A stretch of 34,821 nt of DNA from Gemmatimonadota bacterium. GTDB taxonomy: Bacteria > Gemmatimonadota > Gemmatimonadetes > Longimicrobiales > Gaopeijiaceae. This document shows positions 16,946 to 23,591 of the stretch, piece after piece. Numbering within the stretch: position 1 is the first letter of the stretch; every line of letters begins with the position of its first letter. Both the position numbers and the translations under genes were made by a program. Below the pieces are notes generated by a model. It did no database searches. It saw only the letters and a list, made by a program, of their open reading frames with translations, and was not told the DNA's origin. The stretch covers positions 1 through 34,821 of the forward strand of contig JADFSR010000039.1 of assembly GCA_022560615.1 (NCBI GenBank), given 5' to 3'.

Positions 16946-17925
16946 CGCCTCTACCTTCGAACAGTTCGATTCTAGTCACCGGTGCCGCCGGGTTCCTAGG
17001 ATCTCACCTCTCAGAAAGTCTTGTTCATGCGGGGCATCGAGTGGTCGGGCTCGATTCCTTCGATAACTTCTACGACCGGGCCATCAAGGAGCAGAACCTT
17101 TCCCAGCTCCGTGCCGCCTCGACCTTCTCCCTCGTTGAGGGCGACATCCGAGATGGCGCAACGTTGGATAGCCTGCCGTCCGATGTGAGCCTCGTGGTGC
17201 ACCTCGCCGCGAAGGCAGGTGTGCGACCATCGATCGAGGATCCTCAACTGTACTCGAGCGTCAACGTGGATGGGACGTGGCGGCTGCTCGATTGGATGAG
17301 ACAGCGAGGCATTCCACATTTCGTTTTTGCCTCGTCCTCATCGGTGTATGGGAATTGTGACGTCGCGCCGTTTAGGGAGGACTTGGTCGTGGACCGACCG
17401 ATCTCCCCATATGCCGCCACGAAGCTCGCCGGTGAGCTCGCGTGTCATACCTATCATCACCTCCACGATCTGTCGGTGTTGGCCCTCCGTTTTTTCACCA
17501 TCTACGGCCCTCGCCAACGCCCCGATCTCGCCATCCACAAGTTCGCTCGTCTGATGCGCGCAGGGCAGTCGATTCCGATGTTCGGCGATGGTTCCACCGA
17601 ACGCGACTACACGTACATAGACGACATCCTCCAGGGGATTCTCGCGTCCATCGATCTGCTCCGGCGTTCTGAGCCGCTCTTCGAGATCGTCAACCTGGGC
17701 GAAAGCCGGACCGTGTCGCTGCACGAGATGATCCAGGTGCTCGGTGAGGAAATGGGGGTCGAGCCCGCTGTCGATCAGAAGCCGATGCAGCCGGGTGACG
17801 TTGAGCGCACCTACGCGGACGTATCTAAGGCGCGGGCGCTGCTCGCGTATGAGCCCAGCGTGGAGTTTCGGGACGGCGTGCGAATGTTCCTCGAGTGGTT
17901 CGACGACCCCGAGCGCAGCGGTTGA
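16942..17925 (+). CDS. UDP-glucuronate 4-epimerase-like extended SDR
   Basis: Protein of 327 residues. It has [16 protein letters not shown], the segment LDSFDNFYDRAIKEQNL (LDNFNxYYD-like, typical of UDP-glucuronate epimerases), HLAAKAGVRPSIEDP, ASSSSVYGN, SPYAATKLAGE (Tyr, Lys) and LRFFTIYGPRQRPDLAIHKF. Family members interconvert UDP-glucuronate and UDP-galacturonate through a 4-keto intermediate. With Ugd upstream making UDP-glucuronate, the role fits. It overlaps the cupin by four bases. No strong second candidate, though UDP-glucose 4-epimerase-like activity cannot be excluded from sequence alone. Confidence 0.88.
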   Translation: MTPLPSNSSILVTGAAGFLGSHLSESLVHAGHRVVGLDSFDNFYDRAIKEQNLSQLRAASTFSLVEGDIRDGATLDSLPSDVSLVVHLAAKAGVRPSIEDPQLYSSVNVDGTWRLLDWMRQRGIPHFVFASSSSVYGNCDVAPFREDLVVDRPISPYAATKLAGELACHTYHHLHDLSVLALRFFTIYGPRQRPDLAIHKFARLMRAGQSIPMFGDGSTERDYTYIDDILQGILASIDLLRRSEPLFEIVNLGESRTVSLHEMIQVLGEEMGVEPAVDQKPMQPGDVERTYADVSKARALLAYEPSVEFRDGVRMFLEWFDDPERSG

Positions 17926-17928
17926 GAA

Positions 17929-17945
17929 GGGCGGGCTCACCGCCC
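17929..17945 (+). terminator. Possible terminator hairpin after UDP-glucuronate 4-epimerase
   Basis: GGGCGG (17929-17934) pairs perfectly with CCGCCC (17940-17945) around a five-base loop, four bases after the stop codon. No T-run follows, so intrinsic termination would be weak. Position is the main support. Confidence 0.35.
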
Positions 17946-17986
17946 TACCAAGGTTTAGGTCCGGTTGGTTACGCAGGAGGTCTTGT

Positions 17987-18041
17987 CGCGATACCTTATT
18001 GCGATTCTTGAGCGCTCCCAGCGGATGTTGAAGGTATCGCG
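17987..18041 (+). repeat. 11-bp perfect inverted repeat upstream of the CapD/SqdB operon
   Basis: CGCGATACCTT at 17987-17997 and AAGGTATCGCG at 18031-18041 are exact inverted copies separated by 33 bases. This is long for chance in a gap of this size. It could be an operator for a dimeric regulator or the stem of an RNA leader controlling the operon that begins at 18238. Confidence 0.45.
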
Positions 18042-18100
18042 GCTCGAAGAGTTGGCTGAATGGTGGCTAATCGGGAGGCTCGTGACTGCTTGAGGAGCGT

Positions 18101-18238
18101 GTGCTGACAAAGGACGTGGAGAGGGTCTGGTCTGTCCTGTGCGATGTGGTCGAGTACTGGGACGGCTTCTTGGTTTCCGGGCGCCTCCCCGTCCTCGCAC
18201 CGGCCCGCGACCGCATCGTGCCCTCGGGTATGCTCTGA
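18101..18238 (+). CDS. Possible 45-residue small protein or leader peptide
   Basis: GTG 18101 has GAGG five bases upstream (18092-18095). The frame runs 45 codons and its TGA overlaps the ATG of the next gene (TGATG at 18236-18240). The product begins MLTKDVERVWSVLCDVVEYW and is not recognised. The coupling is what makes it worth listing. It could equally be a chance frame in GC-rich DNA; no homologue could be checked. Confidence 0.3.
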   Translation: MLTKDVERVWSVLCDVVEYWDGFLVSGRLPVLAPARDRIVPSGML

Positions 18239-19335
18239 TGAGCGACTGGACCGGCCGCAGAGTTCTCGTCACAGGCGTCTGCGGCACCGTAGGTCGCGAG
18301 ATCCTGCGTCAACTCGTTACGGAGGCCCCGACCGAGATCATCGGGATCGACAATAACGAGAGCGAGCTTTTCTTCCTGCAACAGGAGACGAGCGACCTCG
18401 ACACGCTCGTCACGCTCTCGCTCGGCGACGTACGGGACGCCGCCCGGTTGCAACGTGTCATGGAGGGCGTCGATACGGTCCTGCACGCGGCGGCGCTCAA
18501 GCACGTGCATCTGTGCGAGCAATCCCCTCGTGACGCGATTCAGACCAACGTGCTCGGCGCGCAGAACATCGTGGACGCCGCCGAGGCGAACGGCGTCGAG
18601 CGCGTCATTCTGACCTCGTCGGACAAGGCGGTGAACCCGACCTCGGTCATGGGCACTTCGAAGCTGATGGGAGAACGCCTCTTCACCGCGGCCTACCTTC
18701 GGCGGCGCGACCCGCGACCGATCTTCGCTTCGACGCGCTTCGGCAACGTTCTCGGGTCCCGGGGCTCGGTGATTCCGCTCTTCCACCGCCAGGTACATGA
18801 CGGAGGGCCGGTCACGATCACCGACCTCGATATGACGCGTTTCATCATGACGCTGCGCGAAGCCGTGAAGCTGACGATGGACTCGGTCTTTCTGGCGCAG
18901 GGCGGTGAGGTCTTCGTGACCAAGATGCAGGTCCTCCGGATCGAGGACCTCGCGCACGTGATGATCGAGGAGCTGGCGCCCGTGTACGGGCACGATCCGG
19001 ACGAGATCCGCATCGAGATCATCGGCGCGAAGATGGGCGAGAAGCTCTGGGAAGAGCTGCTCAACGAAGAGGAGGTCCGGCGCGCGGAGGAGCTGCCGAA
19101 CCACTTCGTCATCCATCCGGTGGTGCCGACGACGCTGGGAGGCAAGCTCGAGTACATCCACCCCAAAGCGCTCGGCACCGTCGAAGAGGCCTACAACTCG
19201 GCGCGCGAGAGGCCGATGACGCGCGAAGAGCTCCGCACGTACCTCAGGGAGCACGAGCTGCTCGAGGTCGACGGCGACGGGGGTGCAAGCAGCGAGGCGG
19301 GGCGGACCCGAGTCTGGGAGATGGCGGAACGATGA
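18238..19335 (+). CDS. CapD/PglF-like sugar-nucleotide 4,6-dehydratase (soluble, no membrane domain)
   Basis: Protein of 365 residues with VLVTGVCGTVGREILRQL at the N-terminus, LHAAALKHVHLCEQSP, the active-site set SSDKAVNPTSVMGTSK (Asp129, Lys130, and Met in place of the usual Tyr with Lys142), STRFGNVLGSRGSVIPLF and GAKMGEKLWEELL. This is the inverting or retaining UDP-GlcNAc 4,6-dehydratase branch (FlaA1, PseB, PglF). There is no N-terminal transmembrane region. The product would be a UDP-4-keto-6-deoxy-N-acetyl hexosamine. The start at ATG 18238 begins directly before the conserved core. Downstream aminotransferase and PglC-like transferase suggest a PglF-like role. It overlaps sqdB by four bases. 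Confidence 0.86.
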   Translation: MSDWTGRRVLVTGVCGTVGREILRQLVTEAPTEIIGIDNNESELFFLQQETSDLDTLVTLSLGDVRDAARLQRVMEGVDTVLHAAALKHVHLCEQSPRDAIQTNVLGAQNIVDAAEANGVERVILTSSDKAVNPTSVMGTSKLMGERLFTAAYLRRRDPRPIFASTRFGNVLGSRGSVIPLFHRQVHDGGPVTITDLDMTRFIMTLREAVKLTMDSVFLAQGGEVFVTKMQVLRIEDLAHVMIEELAPVYGHDPDEIRIEIIGAKMGEKLWEELLNEEEVRRAEELPNHFVIHPVVPTTLGGKLEYIHPKALGTVEEAYNSARERPMTREELRTYLREHELLEVDGDGGASSEAGRTRVWEMAER

Positions 19336-20486
19336 GGGTGCTCATCCTGGGCGGCGACGGCTACCTGGGTTGGCCCACCTCCATGTCACTCGCTGCCCGC
19401 GGCGACGAAGTCATGGCGGTGGACAACTACCTGCGCCGCACCATCGCACGGCAGACCTCGTCCGAAGCGCTGATGCCCAACCCGAATCTGGAGGAACGTG
19501 CTCGACTCTTCGAGCAGTTGACGGGGAAGAGCATCGAGGTCCGTATCGGAGACGTCACCGACTACCGAGTCCTCGAGAGCGTGGTTCGGGAATTCAAGCC
19601 TGAGGCGATCGTTCACTATGCGGAGCAGCCGTCGGGGCCGTACTCCATGCGGGGCTTCGACGAGGCGCGCTTGACACTCCAGAACAACTTGAACGCGACG
19701 TTCAACGTCATCTGGGCGGTCATGCAGCACGCACCTGACTGCCACATCGTGAAGCTCGGCACGATGGGGGAGTACGGGACGCCCGACATCGATATCGAGG
19801 AAGGATGGATCGAGATAGAGCACAAGGGGCGCAAGGACACGTTCCTGTATCCCCGTCAGGCGGGCAGCCTCTACCACACCACCAAAGTGCTCGATACCGA
19901 TCTGCTTTGGTTCTACGTGCGCACTTTCGGACTGCGCGTGACGGACCTCATGCAGGGACCTGTCTACGGCCTCTCGACCGATGAGTCGAATCTCGACGAG
20001 CGTCTGCTTCCCAACTTCCACTACGACGACATTTTCGGCACGGTGGTCAACCGCTTCCTCGTGCAGGCGGTGGCGGGAGTCCCGCTCACGGTGTACGGGA
20101 CCGGTGGACAGGTTCGTGGTTACTTGAACCTGCGTGATACGATGCAGTGCATTCAGTTGGCGCTGCGTTCGAGGGCGGATTCCGGCGAGTTGCGTGTCAT
20201 GAACCAGTTCACCGAGACGTTCTCGGTGAACGATCTTGCGGATCGCGTGCAGCGTGTCGGGAGCGAGCTTGGGCTCGCCGTCGAGGTACAGAACGTGCCG
20301 AACCCACGGAAGGAGGCGGAGGATCACTACTACAACCCCGCGCATTCCGCGCTGCTGGACCTCGGCCTCGAGCCGACCTACATGACCGATGAAGTGCTAG
20401 CTGCGATGATGCGTCAGGTGATCGCGTACGAGGATCAGATCGCCAGGGACCGGATTCCTCCGCGCGTGCGTTGGTCGACGGAATGA
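19332..20486 (+). CDS. sqdB: UDP-sulfoquinovose synthase (SqdB/SQD1/Agl3 family)
   Basis: Protein of 384 residues. It begins MRVLILGGDGYLGWPT, the family's GGDGYxGW form of the NAD motif. It continues with HYAEQPSGPYSM, VKLGTMGEYGTPDIDIEEGW (Thr144, Met145), PRQAGSLYHTTKV (Tyr181, Lys185), FGTVVNRFLVQ, LTVYGTGGQVRGYLNLRDT and NPRKEAEDHYYNPAH. The catalytic Thr/Tyr/Lys lie at almost the same positions as in plant SQD1. The enzyme adds sulfite to UDP-glucose to make UDP-sulfoquinovose, the donor for sulfolipid or, with Agl3 in Sulfolobus, for a surface N-glycan. No sulfolipid synthase gene (SqdX/SQD2) is recognised nearby, while glycan genes surround it. It overlaps both neighbours by four bases. 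Confidence 0.92.
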   Translation: MRVLILGGDGYLGWPTSMSLAARGDEVMAVDNYLRRTIARQTSSEALMPNPNLEERARLFEQLTGKSIEVRIGDVTDYRVLESVVREFKPEAIVHYAEQPSGPYSMRGFDEARLTLQNNLNATFNVIWAVMQHAPDCHIVKLGTMGEYGTPDIDIEEGWIEIEHKGRKDTFLYPRQAGSLYHTTKVLDTDLLWFYVRTFGLRVTDLMQGPVYGLSTDESNLDERLLPNFHYDDIFGTVVNRFLVQAVAGVPLTVYGTGGQVRGYLNLRDTMQCIQLALRSRADSGELRVMNQFTETFSVNDLADRVQRVGSELGLAVEVQNVPNPRKEAEDHYYNPAHSALLDLGLEPTYMTDEVLAAMMRQVIAYEDQIARDRIPPRVRWSTE

Positions 20487-21646
20487 CGGATGATAGCCGC
20501 ACACGTCTGGAGTTCTCGCCGCCGTTCCTTGGGGAGGAGGAGATCGCCGAGGTCGCCGAGGCCCTGCGCTCCGGCTGGATCTCTCGTGGACCGCGCACCC
20601 GCCAGTTCGAGGCAGCGTTCGCCGAGTACCTGGGGGCGCCGTCGGCCCTCGGCCTGAGCTCGTGCACAGCGGGACTCCACCTCGCTCTCATCGTCCTCGA
20701 GATCGGGCCGGGTGACGAAGTCATCGTGCCGACCATGACGTTCTGCGCGACCGCGAACGCGGTCGAGCACGTCGGCGCGAAGCCGGTGCTAGTGGACGTG
20801 GAGGCGGACACGCTCAACATCGACCCGAAGGCGGTCGAGAACGCGATCACGGAGCGCACGAAGGCGATCATGGTCGTGCACTACGGTGGCCATCCGGCTG
20901 ACTTGAACGCGCTGCAAGCCATTGCGGATCACCACGGGCTCGCGGTCGTGGAGGACGCCGCCCACTCGTTGCCGGCTCGGTACGAGGGTCGGACGGTTGG
21001 TGCCACGCCCAACCTCACGTCCTTCAGTTTTTACGCGACGAAGAACCTGACGACAGGAGAGGGTGGAATGCTCACGGGTGATCCCGCGCTCGTCGATCGA
21101 GCTCGAGTACTGAGCTTGCACGGCATCCAGACAGGGGCGTGGGATCGTCACTCGGAGGGCGGGACCTGGTACTACGAGGTCGTCGCGCCCGGCTACAAGT
21201 ACAATATGACGGACTTGGAGGCGGCGCTGGGCATGTGTCAATTGAAGAAGTTGGACAGCATGCAGGCGCGCCGGAGAGAGATCGTAGACCTTTATCAAGA
21301 GGCGTTCGCCGACATCGAGGGGTTGGAGTTGCCCTCCACGAGGCATGGCGTCGATCCTGCCTGGCACTTGTTCCCCATACGGGTGCGACCCGATGTTCTC
21401 GGCATAGACCGTGACCAGCTCGTTCACGGTCTGACCGAGCAGGGCATCGGCACTTCGGTTCACTTCATTCCACTACACGTGCAACCGTACTACCGAGAAA
21501 AGTACGGACTGACGACGGAGGATTTTCCAGTGGCGCATGACGCCTTCGAGCGCCTGGTGACCATTCCCTTGCATCCGGGGCTGAGCGACGAGGACGGAGA
21601 ACGAATCGTGGACGCGATCCGCGGCACAATATGCCAAAGGAAGTGA
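20483..21646 (+). CDS. DegT/DnrJ/EryC1 sugar aminotransferase, PglE-like
   Basis: Protein of 387 residues, PLP fold type I. It has the sequence FLGEEEIAEVAEALRSGWIS, the substrate/PLP region LSSCTAGLHLAL, VPTMTFCATANAV, VEDAAHSLPA and SFYATKNLTTGEGGML with Lys187 as the PLP-binding lysine. Family members transaminate a keto group on a nucleotide sugar with glutamate. Following a 4,6-dehydratase and preceding a PglC-like transferase, the expected product is a UDP-4-amino-4,6-dideoxy sugar, as in bacillosamine synthesis. ATG 20483 overlaps the sqdB stop (ATGA), which decides against the TTG a few codons upstream. Confidence 0.87.
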   Translation: MTDDSRTRLEFSPPFLGEEEIAEVAEALRSGWISRGPRTRQFEAAFAEYLGAPSALGLSSCTAGLHLALIVLEIGPGDEVIVPTMTFCATANAVEHVGAKPVLVDVEADTLNIDPKAVENAITERTKAIMVVHYGGHPADLNALQAIADHHGLAVVEDAAHSLPARYEGRTVGATPNLTSFSFYATKNLTTGEGGMLTGDPALVDRARVLSLHGIQTGAWDRHSEGGTWYYEVVAPGYKYNMTDLEAALGMCQLKKLDSMQARRREIVDLYQEAFADIEGLELPSTRHGVDPAWHLFPIRVRPDVLGIDRDQLVHGLTEQGIGTSVHFIPLHVQPYYREKYGLTTEDFPVAHDAFERLVTIPLHPGLSDEDGERIVDAIRGTICQRK

Positions 21647-21647
21647 C

Positions 21648-22334
21648 GTGATAGGTGTGACGACTCCGCTCGGCCGTGCCGTGAAGCGCGCTCTGGACAT
21701 GGCGTTGTCGCTCGCAGGGCTCGTCGTGCTTCTGCCGGTAACGCTGCTCGTGGCGGTCGCGGTGAAGCTGGACGGGCCCGGTCCGGTCTTCTTTCGGCAG
21801 GAGCGCGTCGGGCGGGGTGGGGAGATTTTCCGGATCTGGAAGTTCCGCACGATGGAGCTCGCTGTCGAATGCGAAGGTCCCTCGATCACGGTGGCGGGCG
21901 ATAAGCGCGTAACACGCGTTGGCCGGTGGCTGCGCAAGTGGAAGCTCGACGAGCTACCCCAGCTCATGAACGTGTTCGCGGGCAGTATGAGCTTGGTTGG
22001 GCCGAGACCGGAAGTCCCACGATTCGTAGCGTTGTATGACGAGGATCAGCGTGCCGTCCTGGCCTTTCGGCCGGGCATCACGGATCCGGCAACACTGGCC
22101 TACCTTGACGAGGAGGACATTTTGGACGGTGTGGCCGACTGGGAGTCGTACTACGAATCCACCGTGATACCGGACAAGATCGCCGCGAATCTGCAGTACA
22201 TGTCGAGGGCAACGATAACGTCGGACCTGGCCATCCTCGTGCGCACAGTGCTGAGGATACTGCATTCACCCGAGGGGGAGGATGACTGGCTTCCCTCCAG
22301 CCAGGTCCAGCTTCAGGAAGAGTCTCGCCGCTAG
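21648..22334 (+). CDS. Monotopic phosphoglycosyl transferase (bacterial sugar transferase, PglC-like)
   Basis: Protein of 228 residues. It has a single N-terminal hydrophobic re-entrant segment (about 15-37), GPVFFRQERVGRGGEIFRIWKFRTM split as FFRQERVGRGG and IWKFRTM, KWKLDELPQLMNVFAGSMS with the catalytic Asp101-Glu102 pair, and LVGPRPEVPRF. It transfers a phospho-sugar from a UDP-sugar to undecaprenyl phosphate at the inner membrane, the first step of lipid-linked oligosaccharide synthesis. It lacks the large N-terminal membrane domain of WcaJ/WbaP, so it is the small PglC-like type. GTG 21648 follows the previous stop by one base with AGGAAG upstream. With the dehydratase and aminotransferase just before, a UDP-amino-sugar substrate is likely. 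Confidence 0.9.
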   Translation: MIGVTTPLGRAVKRALDMALSLAGLVVLLPVTLLVAVAVKLDGPGPVFFRQERVGRGGEIFRIWKFRTMELAVECEGPSITVAGDKRVTRVGRWLRKWKLDELPQLMNVFAGSMSLVGPRPEVPRFVALYDEDQRAVLAFRPGITDPATLAYLDEEDILDGVADWESYYESTVIPDKIAANLQYMSRATITSDLAILVRTVLRILHSPEGEDDWLPSSQVQLQEESRR

Positions 22335-22340
22335 GAGCCC

Positions 22341-23591
22341 ATGAGATCCCTCTTCGCCCTCCTGCTGGCCACACTCTTCGTGGTCGGAGGGCTCGTGCGC
22401 AGTCAGACGACCGTCATGGAGGTGTACCTGCAGGCGTTCGTGGTTGCGACGCTGGTTCTGTTCGCGCTCTACATCGGCTTGGTGAGCGGGTCTCACGTGC
22501 GCTCTGCGACGCAGACGATGCCACGCATCGTAAAGTTCACAGGGATCGTGTGGGCAGTCACGGCAGGGGTCGTCGCTTACGGCATGCTGTTGTCCGTGGA
22601 AGGTGGTTGGGACAACCGCACGGCCATCGCGCTCGCGTCTCGCAACACGCCCCTTGCGCTGCTGCCGGTCTTTGCGTTCACGCTGCGGCGCGAGCGTGAG
22701 TGGCGCGTGGCGATGTGGTTCTTCGTGGGCATCGGCGTGGTATCGGCGCTCGTGGACTTGTCGTCCGTCGACGCGTTCGATACTCGGCTCACACGCTTGG
22801 TATCGGGGGAGTTCCACAACGTATACCACCACTACGCGCTCATCGTGGCGGTATTGGCGGTGCTCTTGCTGCCGGGCAGCGGGACCGTGCGGACGGGACT
22901 GTTGCTCGTACTTCCTTTTCTGCTATGGCGCACTATGCTCTCCCTCAGCCGCGGCCCGGTGGTGATCGCGGCACTCGCGTTCCTGTATGCGGTGGTCTTC
23001 TCCACGCCGCCGCGGGCGGGTCCGCTCTTGAAGCGTGGCTTCATAGCTGTCGCCCTAATCCTGCTCGCTTGGACGCCGCTGCAGTCGCTGACCCAGACTC
23101 GCTTGGCGGATGCGTACGAGGTCGCTTTCCTGAATCGAGCCAGCTACGCGGAGTGGGCTGTGAGCTACCGCTTGGCGGAGCTTCGGTCGGCTCTGGCGTA
23201 CGGCGGGGTGATGGGCGAGGGGTGGGGCGCGTCCGGCGACTTCTCTGCGGCCCTCAACTACACGAATTCTGCCCAGGCGGTCACGACCAAGTCGTACGTG
23301 CACAACCTGTTCGGCTTCGCGTGGTGGAAACTCGGGGTCATCGGGGGCGCGCTGGTGATCAGCTTGGTCGTATACACCGTGCGCAACATCAAGCTGTCGG
23401 TCGACCTGGGCGACCGAACCGGGGTGATCGTCGGCGGCATTCTCTTGATGTGGCTGCTGCACGGCATGTTCAACATGGACTTCGCTCGCACCGAGGTGAA
23501 TCTGCTCGTGGCTGCGACGATCAGCTACTTCGTCTCCAGGTCGTTCTGGGGTGAAGCGTTCTTCGAGCGGGAGCCCGTTGGCCCCCGCTGA
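22341..23591 (+). CDS. O-antigen ligase/polymerase-like integral membrane protein (Wzy/WaaL family)
   Basis: Protein of 416 residues with roughly ten to twelve hydrophobic segments across its length. A long loop holds Arg-rich stretches (about 250-300), followed by KSYVHNLFGFAWWKLGVIGG, which resembles the conserved HN...GxxG region of the Wzy_C/O-antigen ligase family. These proteins polymerise repeat units or ligate the finished glycan in the periplasm. Which of the two this is cannot be told from sequence. It sits between the initiating transferase and a Wzx-like flippase, whose start overlaps its last 41 bases. The position favours Wzy-like polymerisation. Confidence 0.78.
   Translation: MRSLFALLLATLFVVGGLVRSQTTVMEVYLQAFVVATLVLFALYIGLVSGSHVRSATQTMPRIVKFTGIVWAVTAGVVAYGMLLSVEGGWDNRTAIALASRNTPLALLPVFAFTLRREREWRVAMWFFVGIGVVSALVDLSSVDAFDTRLTRLVSGEFHNVYHHYALIVAVLAVLLLPGSGTVRTGLLLVLPFLLWRTMLSLSRGPVVIAALAFLYAVVFSTPPRAGPLLKRGFIAVALILLAWTPLQSLTQTRLADAYEVAFLNRASYAEWAVSYRLAELRSALAYGGVMGEGWGASGDFSAALNYTNSAQAVTTKSYVHNLFGFAWWKLGVIGGALVISLVVYTVRNIKLSVDLGDRTGVIVGGILLMWLLHGMFNMDFARTEVNLLVAATISYFVSRSFWGEAFFEREPVGPR

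Larger units (their letters stand above)
17926..18237 (+). other. 312-base gap between the UDP-glucuronate operon and the CapD-like gene
   Basis: It holds a GC hairpin right after the stop (17929-17945), an 11-bp inverted repeat (17987-17997 with 18031-18041) and a weak small coding frame (18101-18238). A second open stretch, 17959-18093, reads as a helical peptide (SRYLIAILERSQRMLK) but has no start with a well-spaced ribosome site; AGGAGG at 17975-17980 is only two bases from a TTG. It could be regulatory leader or decayed coding sequence. Confidence 0.4.

Noticed and set aside
16942-17925. A second intein in the neighbouring epimerase genes
   Set aside because: All other SDRs in the window have normal family lengths and uninterrupted active-site motifs.
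17959-18093. A real small gene reading SRYLIAILERSQRMLK between the two operons
   Set aside because: No start codon with a properly spaced ribosome site and no known family; kept only as a remark in the gap entry.
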